Below the pieces are notes generated by a model that saw nothing but the letters and a program-made list of their open reading frames with translations, was not told where the DNA came from and did not search any database. Of a DNA stretch of 8,605 nucleotides, positions 1 through 8,180 are shown in pieces. Position numbers and translations under genes: made by a program. This DNA is from Cytophagaceae bacterium (GTDB lineage Bacteria > Bacteroidota > Bacteroidia > Cytophagales > Spirosomataceae): the NCBI GenBank assembly GCA_027485075.1, contig JAIXRT010000249.1, positions 1 through 8,605 of the forward strand. Direction: 5' to 3'. Position 1 is the stretch's first letter; each line of letters starts with the position of its first letter.

Positions 1-545
1 CCTGCATCAAACCAGGTTTTCATGCTCTCATGCGTCGGCTCCACACCACCCGTCACCATTATTTTTGAGTGCGGCATCGGTCCTTTGATCGCCTTCACGA
101 AAGCTGGCCCGACCACATTGCCTGGGAAAATTTTTACAATCTTCGCACCTAACACTTCCGCATTCCGTATTTCTGTCAACGTCATCGTTCCCGGCATCCA
201 AGGCACATCATGTTTGGCGCAAATTTCGCCTACTTCAGGCGTCGTGAAGGGCTGTAGCATAAAATCAGCACCCATTTGAATGAATTCAGAGGCTTGTTTG
301 GCATCGTAAATCGTACCAATGCCCAAGACCAAATCCGGACATTCCTGCTCGCAAAAGTCGATTAATTTGGCAAAAATGGCAGGTGCTTCCGCTCCACGAT
401 TCGTAAATTCAAACACGCGAATGCCTCCATCGTAACATGCTTTTAAGACCGATTGCGCTACGCCCAAATCCGCGTTAAAAAATAAAGGAACGATAGGTGT
501 TTCTGAAATGCGCTGGTATACCACCGCCGAACTATTTCTAGCCAT
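1..545 (-). CDS. eda: KHG/KDPG aldolase (2-dehydro-3-deoxy-phosphogluconate aldolase), C-terminus cut by the window edge
   Basis: The reading frame starts at the ATG at 545-543 and stays open for 181 codons to the left edge, so the last roughly 30-40 residues of a normally 205-220 residue protein are missing. It would be a cytoplasmic class I aldolase cleaving 2-keto-3-deoxy-6-phosphogluconate to pyruvate and glyceraldehyde-3-phosphate, the last step of uronate breakdown. Visible family marks are the catalytic Glu at about residue 46 (GIRVFEFTNR, usually ExTLR), the glycine-rich GIGTI at 75-79, the MPGTMT stretch near 118-123, and the Schiff-base Lys at about 138 in VKIFPGN. A phosphate-binding VTGGV follows at 164-168. 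The gene begins 2 bp after the kdgK stop, so it is almost certainly translated from the same mRNA. The family and the neighbouring KDG kinase agree. The only uncertainty is specificity between KDPG and 4-hydroxy-2-oxoglutarate. Confidence 0.95.
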   Translation of the reverse strand, partial: MARNSSAVVYQRISETPIVPLFFNADLGVAQSVLKACYDGGIRVFEFTNRGAEAPAIFAKLIDFCEQECPDLVLGIGTIYDAKQASEFIQMGADFMLQPFTTPEVGEICAKHDVPWMPGTMTLTEIRNAEVLGAKIVKIFPGNVVGPAFVKAIKGPMPHSKIMVTGGVEPTHESMKTWFDA

Positions 546-547
546 AA

Positions 548-1558
548 TTATCTATTTAACCGGCCACTCAAGTCGCCTTTCATTACTGTTTCTATTTCAT
601 CTAAGTTGGCCAAATTAATATCCCCCTCAATCGTATGCTTCAATGCCGAAGCGGCCACGGCAAATGCCAACGACTTTGCCTCGTCCACATAAATCAAATT
701 CCCATAAATATAACCTGCCATAAATGCGTCGCCACCTCCGATGCGGTCTACGATTTGGCTAATCTCCACGGTATCCGATTTTAAAACTTTATCTCCATCA
801 AAGGAGACAGCTGAAAGCGTATTCTGCGAAGCAGAAATTTGGCCACGTTTCGTATTGATGATTTTTTTCAAGCGCGGGAATTGACTCATAATTTGCTTGC
901 AGACAGAATGCCAACCGCTCTTCGTGCTCTCATCTGGGACAATGCCCAAAATGTCTTCGGCATCACCTTTGCCACACACAATGATATCACAGCCTGCAAT
1001 TAATTCCGGCATAACTTCCTGAACCGTTTTGCCATATTTCCATAAGTTTTTACGGTAGTTCACATCGGCTGAAACGGTGATGCCCATGGCGTTTGCTGTA
1101 GCAATTGCATCGCGTAAGGCTTGTGCAGCAGATTCCGAGATAGCCGGTGAAATGCCGGTCCAGTGGAACCAACAAGCATCTTTAAGGATTTCAGTCCAAT
1201 TAAATTCAGCAGGATCTAAATTAGCAAATGCCGAATCAGATCGGTCATACGTCACTTTACTCGGGCGCATCGCTGCACCAAATTCCACAAAATATAATCC
1301 TAGCCGGCCTTCGCCATAGACGATATCACTCGTGTCAACTCCCACTTGTGAATAATACCCCGCGGCCGCTTTCCCCAATTCATTGGCTGGAAAGCGTGTC
1401 ACATGTTTGGCAGGAATCCCTAAATGGGCTAAACCTCCCGCGACATTTGCCTCACCACCCCCATAGGTAATGTTAAGTGATTGGGCTTGTATAATTCGAC
1501 CATATCCCGGAGGGCTTAAACGGCCCATGATTTCTCCGAAGGTGACTACTTTTTTCAT
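548..1558 (-). CDS. kdgK: 2-dehydro-3-deoxygluconokinase (KDG kinase), PfkB/ribokinase family
   Basis: This 336-residue cytoplasmic sugar kinase would phosphorylate 2-keto-3-deoxygluconate with ATP to give KDPG, the substrate of the aldolase encoded next. The PfkB fold is clear. The N-terminal strand VVTFGEIMGRLSPP is followed by the substrate-binding GGGEANVA at 33-40. The C-terminal signature DRIGGGDAFMAGYIYG lies at 271-286, with Asp277 as the likely catalytic base; the anion hole reads GGGD rather than the more usual GAGD. KHTIEGD near 307-313 resembles other KDG kinases. Length is typical. The ATG at 1558 is 2 bp after the uxaC stop, and the stop is 2 bp before the eda start, a layout that suggests translational coupling. 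Other PfkB sugars (fructose, ribose) are possible from the fold alone, but the operon context strongly favours KDG. Confidence 0.94.
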   Translation of the reverse strand: MKKVVTFGEIMGRLSPPGYGRIIQAQSLNITYGGGEANVAGGLAHLGIPAKHVTRFPANELGKAAAGYYSQVGVDTSDIVYGEGRLGLYFVEFGAAMRPSKVTYDRSDSAFANLDPAEFNWTEILKDACWFHWTGISPAISESAAQALRDAIATANAMGITVSADVNYRKNLWKYGKTVQEVMPELIAGCDIIVCGKGDAEDILGIVPDESTKSGWHSVCKQIMSQFPRLKKIINTKRGQISASQNTLSAVSFDGDKVLKSDTVEISQIVDRIGGGDAFMAGYIYGNLIYVDEAKSLAFAVAASALKHTIEGDINLANLDEIETVMKGDLSGRLNR

Positions 1559-1560
1559 GC

Positions 1561-2964
1561 TTATTCGAAATTAAAAAATTCAGATGCATTGGTGTATGAA
1601 ATGTCTTGCACCAACTTCCCTAACCAAGGTATGTCGGCTGGCAATTCGCCATTTTCTACATCATTGCCGATCAAATTACACAAGATTCGGCGGAAATACT
1701 CATGACGTGGGAAAGAAAGGAAACTGCGGGAGTCTGTCAACATCCCCACAAAGTGGCTCAACATGCCCATGTTAGAAAGTGCATTGATCTGCTTTTCCAT
1801 CCCATCTTTTTGATCCAAAAACCACCAGCCTGAGCCAAATTGTATTTTACCTACTAGCGTTCCATCTTGAAAATTCCCCGTCATCGCAGCAAATAATTCA
1901 TTATCACGCGGGTTCAAGTTATAGAGGATTGTTTTGGCTAGTTGGTTCGTGGAATCCAGTCGATTTAAGAATGCCGAAAGCGGTTTCGCCTGCTCAAAAT
2001 CACCGATAGAATCAAATCCGGTGTCAGGTCCCAAAGACCCTAATAAGCGCGCATTGTTATTTCGAAGGGCACCTAAGTGGAACTGTTGGGTCCATCCCCG
2101 CGCATGATCTAAATGCGCAAAATAGATTAGCATGGCGGATTTAAACTGCCATTTTTCTTTTTTATTCAAGGATTTACCTGTGATTAATCGCTCAAAAATA
2201 TGTTCGATTTCCTCCTCCGCAAACTCTTCTGCATAGATATGTTCTAGCCCATGATCACTCAATCGACAACCCGCCGCATGGAAAAAATCATGGCGCGATT
2301 TAATCGCAGATTTATAGTCGGCAAGCGTCCGAATACTCACCCCAGCCACTGCCGCGAGCGCATTGACATATTCGATAAACACGATTTCATCATCGACGCC
2401 CATGGCTTTATCCGGTCGGAACGTAGGTAAAACTTTGACACTATATCCGCTTGCCGCAATTTGTTTATGATACGCCAAATCGTCGATCGGATCATCCGTC
2501 GTGCAAAGCGCCTTCACATTCATTTTCAACAATAGATTTTTGACCGAGTATTCCTTGGTACGCAACAGGGCAGAGCAGTGGTCGTAAATACGTTTACCTG
2601 ATTCCGCATTCAACAATTCCGTCACACCGAAATACCGTTGCAACTCCAAATGTGTCCAATGGTATAAGGGATTACGCATGGTATATGGAACCGTTTCAGC
2701 CCATTTCATGAATTTTTCCTCGTCACTTGCGTTACCCGTAATATATTTTTCATCAACCCCATGCGCACGCATCGCACGCCATTTGTAGTGATCGCCGGCC
2801 AACCAGATTTGCGTGATGTTATCAAACTGTTTGTCCTCCGCGATTTGCTGCGGGACCAAGTGATTATGATAATCGATAATGGGCATGTCGGCTGCAAAAT
2901 CATGATATAATTTTTGCGCTGTAGCCGTTTGTAATATAAAATCTGCGTTTAAAAATGCTTTCAT
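1561..2964 (-). CDS. uxaC: Glucuronate/galacturonate isomerase (uronate isomerase)
   Basis: This 467-residue protein matches the E. coli UxaC family (about 470 residues) along its whole length. It interconverts D-glucuronate with D-fructuronate and D-galacturonate with D-tagaturonate, the entry step of the pathway. It belongs to the amidohydrolase superfamily: the metal-binding HxH pair is His33 and His35 in DYHNHL. Other blocks shared with UxaC as I remember it are GDHYKWRAMR near 58-67, NPLYHWTHLELQR near 98-110, CTTDDPIDDL near 154-163, RPDKAMG, QFHLGALRNNN, FGSGWWFLDQKDGME, and MLTDSRSFLSFPRHEYFRRIL near the C-terminus. The gene starts 5 bp after the uxaB stop and ends 2 bp before kdgK. 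No truncation, frameshift or missing key residue is seen. Confidence 0.97.
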   Translation of the reverse strand: MKAFLNADFILQTATAQKLYHDFAADMPIIDYHNHLVPQQIAEDKQFDNITQIWLAGDHYKWRAMRAHGVDEKYITGNASDEEKFMKWAETVPYTMRNPLYHWTHLELQRYFGVTELLNAESGKRIYDHCSALLRTKEYSVKNLLLKMNVKALCTTDDPIDDLAYHKQIAASGYSVKVLPTFRPDKAMGVDDEIVFIEYVNALAAVAGVSIRTLADYKSAIKSRHDFFHAAGCRLSDHGLEHIYAEEFAEEEIEHIFERLITGKSLNKKEKWQFKSAMLIYFAHLDHARGWTQQFHLGALRNNNARLLGSLGPDTGFDSIGDFEQAKPLSAFLNRLDSTNQLAKTILYNLNPRDNELFAAMTGNFQDGTLVGKIQFGSGWWFLDQKDGMEKQINALSNMGMLSHFVGMLTDSRSFLSFPRHEYFRRILCNLIGNDVENGELPADIPWLGKLVQDISYTNASEFFNFE

Positions 2965-2969
2965 AAGAT

Positions 2970-4421
2970 CTATACGTATTTCTGTACGGCTTGTTCAAAT
3001 CCAGGTAATGCACTTAAATCAGCACCCCAAAGGCTTGTGTCCGCCAATATTTTTTTCAAATCAAAGTCTTTCCAAGCTTCATAAAAATAGCCAGCATAAT
3101 CGCATTTGATTGGATAAAGCTCACCATTTGAATCGCCATAGTACACACCATTTTCTTCCTTCACCGCATGCATAAACTGCAAGTAGGCAGCAAATCCCAT
3201 CGCAAATAATTCAGGTGCTTTGCCAAACTCCTTATAGTAATTAACCAATAAAGGCACATTCCGCATCCGCATTTTGGTGGTGTATTGAACCGTGATGTCA
3301 ATCAATTTGTGATTAATAAACGGGTTACGGAATCGATCTAATACCGAACGTCCAAAACGATCCGCCACCTTGAAATCCATTTTATACGGAATAGCTAGCG
3401 CGAGTTCGCTCAACATTAAATTCATTACCAGTTTGCTTAAGTAGCCGTTGGCCATCACATCTTTCACGAGGCGAAATCCAAGTAAATAAGACATACCGCA
3501 CATCAGTGTATGTGTCCCATTTAATAGGCGAAGTTTTAATTCGCGGTAGATTTCAATGTCTTCCGCGATAACAACTCCAGCGTCGGCTTTGGCAAAACTT
3601 AAGACGTCGCGAACGCGGCTACCACCTTGGATCGCCCATAAACTATATACTTCGGAGATAATTAAATTCTTATCTGTATAGCCTAAATCAGCACAAATGG
3701 CCGCGCTCGTTTGCGCATCAGGTGCACCAGGAACGATACGGTCAACCAATGAATTACAGAAATGGTTGTGTGTGTTTAGCCACGCAATAAACGCTTCAGG
3801 CAAGTGGTGATCCGCTGCTAATTTCAAGACGATGTCTTTTAAGGCATCACCATTATTGATAATCAACTCGGTAGGCACAATGACCATGCCCGAATCCGCT
3901 GACCCATTGAAGTGCTGAAAACGGGCAACTAAAAATGCAAGTAATTTCGCTGGGAATGATTTGGGACTTCCTCCTGAAATGGGATCATTCGCCACATATT
4001 GAATACCAACTTCCGTGGTATTGGAAATAATCACTTGCATGTCGGCACTTTGCGCCAATGCTAAAATAGCATTCCATTCCGTTGCCGCCGTCAGCGTCCG
4101 GGAAATCGACGTATTGACTACAGTTTCCTCGATGGCCTTGCCGTTATCGATGCCTTTTATACAATGTGTAAATAAGCCATCTTGTTCCGTAAACGCATCT
4201 GCCCCTGGGCGATCCGTAGATTTTACCAATACAACCCGCCCTTTGAAAATCCCTTGACGATTCGCTTTGTCGATGTAATAATCACATAGACCGCGCAGCA
4301 ATACGCCTGTGCCAAATTGCAGCACTTTTTCTGGATAGGAAAAAACTTCTTGTTTGGGTAATTGAACCGGGATAGTGGATGCAAATCCGGCGGCTAAATT
4401 TTGTTTTGATAAAATGGGCAT
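2970..4421 (-). CDS. uxaB: Tagaturonate reductase (altronate oxidoreductase), mannitol dehydrogenase family
   Basis: This 483-residue NADH-dependent dehydrogenase would reduce D-tagaturonate to D-altronate in the cytoplasm. The length equals that of E. coli UxaB. The Rossmann-type segment VLQFGTGVLLRG lies at 33-44. UxaB-like blocks include SNTTEVGIQY at 133-142, FQHFNGSADSGM at 168-179, PTELIINNGDAL at 183-194, and FCNSLVDRIVPG at 221-232. The polyol-dehydrogenase active-site pattern is present as Lys296, Asn301 and His304 in KLRLLNGTHT. These blocks resemble UxaB more than the fructuronate reductase UxuB, so a galacturonate branch is preferred. It is the first gene of the operon. Its ATG at 4421-4419 lies about 50 bp past a terminator, leaving little room for a promoter. 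Confidence 0.94.
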   Translation of the reverse strand: MPILSKQNLAAGFASTIPVQLPKQEVFSYPEKVLQFGTGVLLRGLCDYYIDKANRQGIFKGRVVLVKSTDRPGADAFTEQDGLFTHCIKGIDNGKAIEETVVNTSISRTLTAATEWNAILALAQSADMQVIISNTTEVGIQYVANDPISGGSPKSFPAKLLAFLVARFQHFNGSADSGMVIVPTELIINNGDALKDIVLKLAADHHLPEAFIAWLNTHNHFCNSLVDRIVPGAPDAQTSAAICADLGYTDKNLIISEVYSLWAIQGGSRVRDVLSFAKADAGVVIAEDIEIYRELKLRLLNGTHTLMCGMSYLLGFRLVKDVMANGYLSKLVMNLMLSELALAIPYKMDFKVADRFGRSVLDRFRNPFINHKLIDITVQYTTKMRMRNVPLLVNYYKEFGKAPELFAMGFAAYLQFMHAVKEENGVYYGDSNGELYPIKCDYAGYFYEAWKDFDLKKILADTSLWGADLSALPGFEQAVQKYV

Positions 4422-4473
4422 ACGTTACGCTTGTGTTTTGATTTAAAAGCAATTAGAGCATATTTTTTACCCG

Positions 4474-4501
4474 AAAAGCCCGGAAAAAAACGGGCTTTTT
4501 T
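4474..4501 (-). terminator. Rho-independent terminator after the DUF3467 gene
   Basis: A perfect 9-bp inverted repeat (AAAAGCCCG at 4474-4482 and CGGGCTTTT at 4491-4499) encloses an 8-base loop. It lies about 22 bp past the DUF3467 stop on the minus strand. The A/T ends of the stem give a U-run in both directions: six T on the plus strand (4496-4501) and four on the minus strand, so it could stop transcription either way. No gene on the plus strand needs it. Its likely role is to end the exporter/DUF3467 transcript and insulate the uronate operon that starts about 50 bp further on. Confidence 0.8.
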
Positions 4502-4515
4502 GAAATAAAAAAATC

Positions 4516-4527
4516 TAAAACGTTTAC
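4516..4527. promoter_or_regulatory. Possible operator-like palindrome at the DUF3467 stop codon
   Basis: The near-palindrome TAAAACGTTTAC has a perfect AAACGTTT core at 4518-4525 and overlaps the DUF3467 stop codon (4524-4526). A central CG flanked by A/T arms recalls LacI-family operators, and sugar-acid operons are often controlled by such repressors. Against it, the site lies on the far side of the terminator from uxaB, about 95 bp upstream, and is short enough to be chance. No regulator gene is present in the window. Confidence 0.15.
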
Positions 4528-4844
4528 GCTTCGCCTATCGGACCATTGTAATTCATGGGGAAATCAAAGCCGCTCTCACTTCCATCTTTGTTGATGGGGC
4601 CAAAACTCTCCTCATACTTCTGCATGTTCTCTTGTAAAGCCAGCATCAAGCGGTACGCGTGATCGGGTGTCATCACCACACGGGACTTCACTTTTCCTTT
4701 GGGTAAGCCCGGTAAAATGCGGATAAAATCCATCACAAATTCGGATGGCGAGTGGGCGATCAAGGCTAAATTCACATAGGCGCCTTCTGCCAACTCTTCA
4801 GGTAATTCAATGTTAAGCTGGTTTTCTTCTGATTGGTTTTCCAT
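4524..4844 (-). CDS. DUF3467 family protein
   Basis: This 106-residue acidic, soluble protein has no signal peptide or membrane segment. I recognise the DUF3467 pattern: the start NQLNIELPEELAEGAY, the block SPSEFVMDFIRILPGLPKGK at about 33-52, then KSRVVMTPDHAYRLMLALQENMQKYE at about 53-78, and a glycine- and proline-containing tail. Function is unknown. From memory of Bacteroidota genomes, this family commonly sits directly after rpoC, which is why its position here, 23 bp after an ABC exporter gene and about 3.6 kb from rpoC, is notable. There is no terminator between the exporter gene and this one, so the two are probably co-transcribed. The ATG at 4844-4842 is the natural start, and a hairpin terminator follows the stop. 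Confidence 0.9.
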   Translation of the reverse strand: MENQSEENQLNIELPEELAEGAYVNLALIAHSPSEFVMDFIRILPGLPKGKVKSRVVMTPDHAYRLMLALQENMQKYEESFGPINKDGSESGFDFPMNYNGPIGEA

Positions 4845-4867
4845 AATTTTTCGAATAAGCCGTCAAA

Positions 4868-7033
4868 TTACGAATCTACTCGGAGAATCCCATGTTGTTT
4901 TTGCCACATTCGCCAATAGTCTCCTTGTTTGTCCACTAATTCAACATGGGTACCCATCTCTGACACGCGTCCATCGCGCAAGAAAATAATTTGATCTGCA
5001 TCTACAATGCTTGATAAGCGATGCGCGATCGAAATAATGGTCTTGCCTCGTGCCATAAATTCCTTTAACCCCAGCTGGATTTCCGATTCCCCAAAGGCAT
5101 CTAAAGCGGAGGTGGCTTCGTCCAAGAGTAAAATGTCAGGATCCTGATACAAGGCGCGCGCAATCGCAATCCGTTGTTTTTGGCCACCCGAAAGCATGGC
5201 TCCATTTTCGCCCAATAAACTCAGATAGGTACTAGGTAGTTGCTCAATAACGGATGCAATGCCCACATATTGACATAATTCGACTACCCGTTTAATGTCG
5301 GGTTCCACTTCCCCCAATGCAATATTTTCGATCACATTTCCGGCAAACAGTTCGACTTGTTGGGGCACCAGCCGAATCATCTTGCGCAAACTTTGGGAAT
5401 CAATTAACCGGATGTCGTGCTTCCCCACGTGTATTTGCCCACCTGAAATGGGATAGAGTTTATGAATTAATGCAAATAAGGTACTCTTGCCCGAGCCACT
5501 TTCCCCCACGACAGCCGTCCATTGATGTAACTTAAAACAGAGCGAACATGATTCCAAAACCCGGGTTCGTGTTCCATACATAAAGTCTACCTGCGTGAGC
5601 CGAATATCGCCTAGATCCGTTTTGGCCAAAGCCATTGTTCCCTCGTTTTCTTCCACCTCCAAATCCATGATATCAAACAAACGCTCAGATGCGATTAGGG
5701 CATGCTGGATTGCTTTATTTGCACCCATCAGCGCTTGCATGGGATTCGTTACAAATCCCACCAGCGCATAAAAGGAGAATAATTCACCTGGACTTATCGA
5801 CCGATCTAGCACATAGCCTGCTCCCTGCCACAAAACGACGATCGTCACTACCTGCGAAATCAATAGGGTACTGTTGGCCGTAAACAGTGCATTTTTGCCT
5901 CCTTGATAGGCGGTAAGCAATAGTTTGACAAATTTGTTTTCTGCTTTTTGTTGGATAAAAGAGGCTATGCCAAACTCCTTTATAGACCTACTATGTTGCA
6001 AGGATTCCACGACATGAATTTCAAGTTGTGCGGCATCTTCCATGAGCCGTCTTTCCATTCGTTTGTTTTGCCAGTTTGTTAGCCAGTATACCAGTCCATA
6101 GGCCGGAATGGCCCAAATCAATAACATCGCCATGGGCCCAAATGTGCGAAACATCAGCGCCAGTGTAAAGAGTAGCACAAAACAATTCACTAATAATTCC
6201 ATGGCGACATCATTGATAAAATGTCGGATTTTAATCGCATCGTTTAGGCGGGAGGTAATCTCCCCCACGCGCATGGTATCAAAAAATACCTGGGGTAATC
6301 GCAAGACATGTTCGTAATAGCCCAGCAATAAACGCGCATCCATTTGCATACCCGTCTTCATGACCATCAGCGATTTATTCGCGCCAATAAATACTTGAAG
6401 TAATACGATCCCAAGCATCCCCACGCTCAATAAATTCAGCAGATTTCGGTTGCCATCTACCAGTACATAGTCGGTGATTTTCTGAATATACACCGACATG
6501 CCTAATCCAAGAAGCGTGTAGACGAACGCGCCTAAAATAGCCTGAAACCAAATCACCCGATGCGGCTCAATTAATTTCCATAATCTAAATAGGGGGGTAC
6601 TGCCGGTTGAAAAAGGCACAAAATAGGCTCCTGGGATGATTAATAGCACAATACCAGTCCAAATTTCCATCCAATGTTCCTGGGTGTATTTTTCTAAGGT
6701 ACCCGTGGCAGGATCCATGACGGTCAACTGGCGTGCATGTACCCGATTAATGACCACATAGTGCTGCAAGCCATTTTTTAGATGTAGGTGAGCAATGGCG
6801 GGAAGTGGCATTTCAGTCATCACTTCCCAATTTCCACGGATCCCCTTCGCTTTAAATCCCATTTTTTCAGCAGCCTGACTCAGGCCCAATATGGTCGTTC
6901 CCCGCAAATCCGTATGGGCGAGTTGGCGTATCCGCGCAATGGGAATTTGAACTCGATAATGATTGCCTACCGAAGCCAAACAGGCAGCACCACAATCCTT
7001 GATATCGTGCTGTTTTACCCGAATAGAGGCCAT
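4868..7033 (-). CDS. Peptidase-domain-containing ABC transporter (C39 bacteriocin/peptide exporter)
   Basis: This 721-residue inner-membrane protein would cut the leader from a double-glycine-type peptide precursor and export the product using ATP. The N-terminal C39 protease domain (about 1-130) has Gln8, the catalytic Cys14 in KDCGAACL, His91 in LQHYVVI and Asp107 in VMDPATG, so the triad looks intact. A six-helix transmembrane domain follows (about 160-440; hydrophobic stretches near 161-183, 196-217, 280-297, 299-320, 388-410 and 417-437). The ATPase domain (about 475-715) has Walker A GESGSGKST at 510-518, Q-loop Gln558, signature LSGGQKQ at 614-620, Walker B ILLLDEA at 634-640, and H-loop His671. 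The ATG lies 1 bp after the stop of the HlyD-like gene, indicating coupled translation with its periplasmic adaptor. No precursor peptide gene is seen nearby, so the cargo is unknown and could be a bacteriocin or a signalling peptide. Confidence 0.95.
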   Translation of the reverse strand: MASIRVKQHDIKDCGAACLASVGNHYRVQIPIARIRQLAHTDLRGTTILGLSQAAEKMGFKAKGIRGNWEVMTEMPLPAIAHLHLKNGLQHYVVINRVHARQLTVMDPATGTLEKYTQEHWMEIWTGIVLLIIPGAYFVPFSTGSTPLFRLWKLIEPHRVIWFQAILGAFVYTLLGLGMSVYIQKITDYVLVDGNRNLLNLLSVGMLGIVLLQVFIGANKSLMVMKTGMQMDARLLLGYYEHVLRLPQVFFDTMRVGEITSRLNDAIKIRHFINDVAMELLVNCFVLLFTLALMFRTFGPMAMLLIWAIPAYGLVYWLTNWQNKRMERRLMEDAAQLEIHVVESLQHSRSIKEFGIASFIQQKAENKFVKLLLTAYQGGKNALFTANSTLLISQVVTIVVLWQGAGYVLDRSISPGELFSFYALVGFVTNPMQALMGANKAIQHALIASERLFDIMDLEVEENEGTMALAKTDLGDIRLTQVDFMYGTRTRVLESCSLCFKLHQWTAVVGESGSGKSTLFALIHKLYPISGGQIHVGKHDIRLIDSQSLRKMIRLVPQQVELFAGNVIENIALGEVEPDIKRVVELCQYVGIASVIEQLPSTYLSLLGENGAMLSGGQKQRIAIARALYQDPDILLLDEATSALDAFGESEIQLGLKEFMARGKTIISIAHRLSSIVDADQIIFLRDGRVSEMGTHVELVDKQGDYWRMWQKQHGILRVDS

Positions 7034-7034
7034 A

Positions 7035-8180
7035 TTATGATTTTTGTCCGTTGGTGATCGGATTCAACCAAGCATCCACATGATCAAACAATAATTGATA
7101 TAAACTTCTGCGTGTCACGATAAAATGCGCCGAAAGGGTCATCCCTTTTCGAATACCTGCTTGATAACCATTCTTGAGTTTCAGGTGCATGCGATTCAGT
7201 TTACATCGGACTTTAACATATAGCTGATCGTTCTGTTGGCTGACATGTTGATCTATATCCACCACCTCGCCTTCCACGAATCCCCAGTAATTATAATTAT
7301 AGGCATCCATTTGAAAACGCACGCGTTGCGTGGCATGGACTAAGCCAATGTCTTGCGTGGGGACTAAACATTCGACCAATAGCTTTTGGTCTGGAGATAT
7401 TTCCGCAATCACATGGGCGTTATTCACAAAGGTCCCTGCGGTATAGCCTTTGTAGTTTACGATGGTTCCTGAGATCGGGGCCGTGATTACATAGTGTTTT
7501 TGCTCGAGGCTTAGTTTTTTCAAATTCGCTTGTTGGGTCTGCTTATTGATCTCCAACTCGGTCCGTTGGCGCTCCCATTGATTCCGTTGTTTCTTCGTTA
7601 CCAGGTTGAATTGATCTTTGATTTCGCGCAATGCGTGTACATGTTGTTCGTATTCGAGTGGGGGAATCACGCGCGCATCGAATAATAGTTGATTACGTTT
7701 CAAGGTCGTTTCCGCCTGATTCACCTTCCCGCCCAGTTCCTGCAACTGCGCTTGGTATTGGGCGTAGTCGGCCTGCATGGCCAACTGCCCAAAGGACAAA
7801 TCCGATCCACGCAGCGCACGTGTCAGATCAGCTAATTCCTGTTGATTTTGGAAAAGCTTGCTAGTGGTTAATTTCAGCTCCGTGTTCAGGATGCCAGGAT
7901 CTAAAATAAATAAGGTATCGCCCTTAGCGACTTGTTGGTTCGCTTGAAAATGTACCGACAAAATCCGACTCGCAACCATATTCGTTATGGGCACATTTTC
8001 AAATGAGCTACGGACGATGCCGCGACTTTGGGAGCTGATGTCAACGAATATATAGGGGAGGGCAAAGAGGAAACCGATCAGCAACAGGACGATTACTAGG
8101 TAGATGGAACGGCTATTCACCTGGGTTTTGGCCCATAGATTTTCGACCGTATGGGTAACGTTGTCGGCTACTGAATTCAT
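7035..8180 (-). CDS. HlyD-family membrane fusion protein of a peptide exporter
   Basis: This is the periplasmic adaptor of a type I-like secretion system, linking the inner-membrane ABC transporter encoded 1 bp downstream to an outer-membrane TolC-type channel not found in the window. From the ATG at 8180 it has 381 residues: a short cytoplasmic start, one membrane anchor at about 25-46, then the two halves of a lipoyl-like domain (about 65-97 and 231-260, including TAPISGTIVNYKG). Between them is a long charged, Gln-rich coiled-coil hairpin (about 98-228). A beta-barrel region and the tail GIRKGMTLSAHFIVTRRSLYQLLFD at about 342-366 follow, the tail being typical of bacteriocin-export HlyD proteins. 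An in-frame GTG at 8201 would add seven residues. The ATG is preferred because GTG starts are rarer and no ribosome site favours either. Confidence 0.92.
   Translation of the reverse strand: MNSVADNVTHTVENLWAKTQVNSRSIYLVIVLLLIGFLFALPYIFVDISSQSRGIVRSSFENVPITNMVASRILSVHFQANQQVAKGDTLFILDPGILNTELKLTTSKLFQNQQELADLTRALRGSDLSFGQLAMQADYAQYQAQLQELGGKVNQAETTLKRNQLLFDARVIPPLEYEQHVHALREIKDQFNLVTKKQRNQWERQRTELEINKQTQQANLKKLSLEQKHYVITAPISGTIVNYKGYTAGTFVNNAHVIAEISPDQKLLVECLVPTQDIGLVHATQRVRFQMDAYNYNYWGFVEGEVVDIDQHVSQQNDQLYVKVRCKLNRMHLKLKNGYQAGIRKGMTLSAHFIVTRRSLYQLLFDHVDAWLNPITNGQKS

Noticed and set aside
22..279. 85-codon plus-strand open frame inside eda
   Set aside because: It lies antisense to a well-supported aldolase gene and has no recognisable domain, so it is a shadow of the real coding frame.
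274..280. kdgK GGGD in place of GAGD as a sign of inactivity
   Set aside because: The catalytic Asp277 and both flanking glycines remain, and a Gly for Ala change in the anion hole is tolerated in the family, so no loss of function is claimed. These coordinates are residue numbers in the kdgK protein (548-1558 on the minus strand).
2706..2903. 65-codon minus-strand frame within uxaC
   Set aside because: It lies in another frame of a full-length, highly conserved uxaC, and no part of it looks like a real protein.
4868..8180. Mobile element or CRISPR around the exporter genes
   Set aside because: No transposase, tRNA gene, long terminal inverted repeat or spacer-repeat array was found at either junction, and base composition does not stand out by eye.
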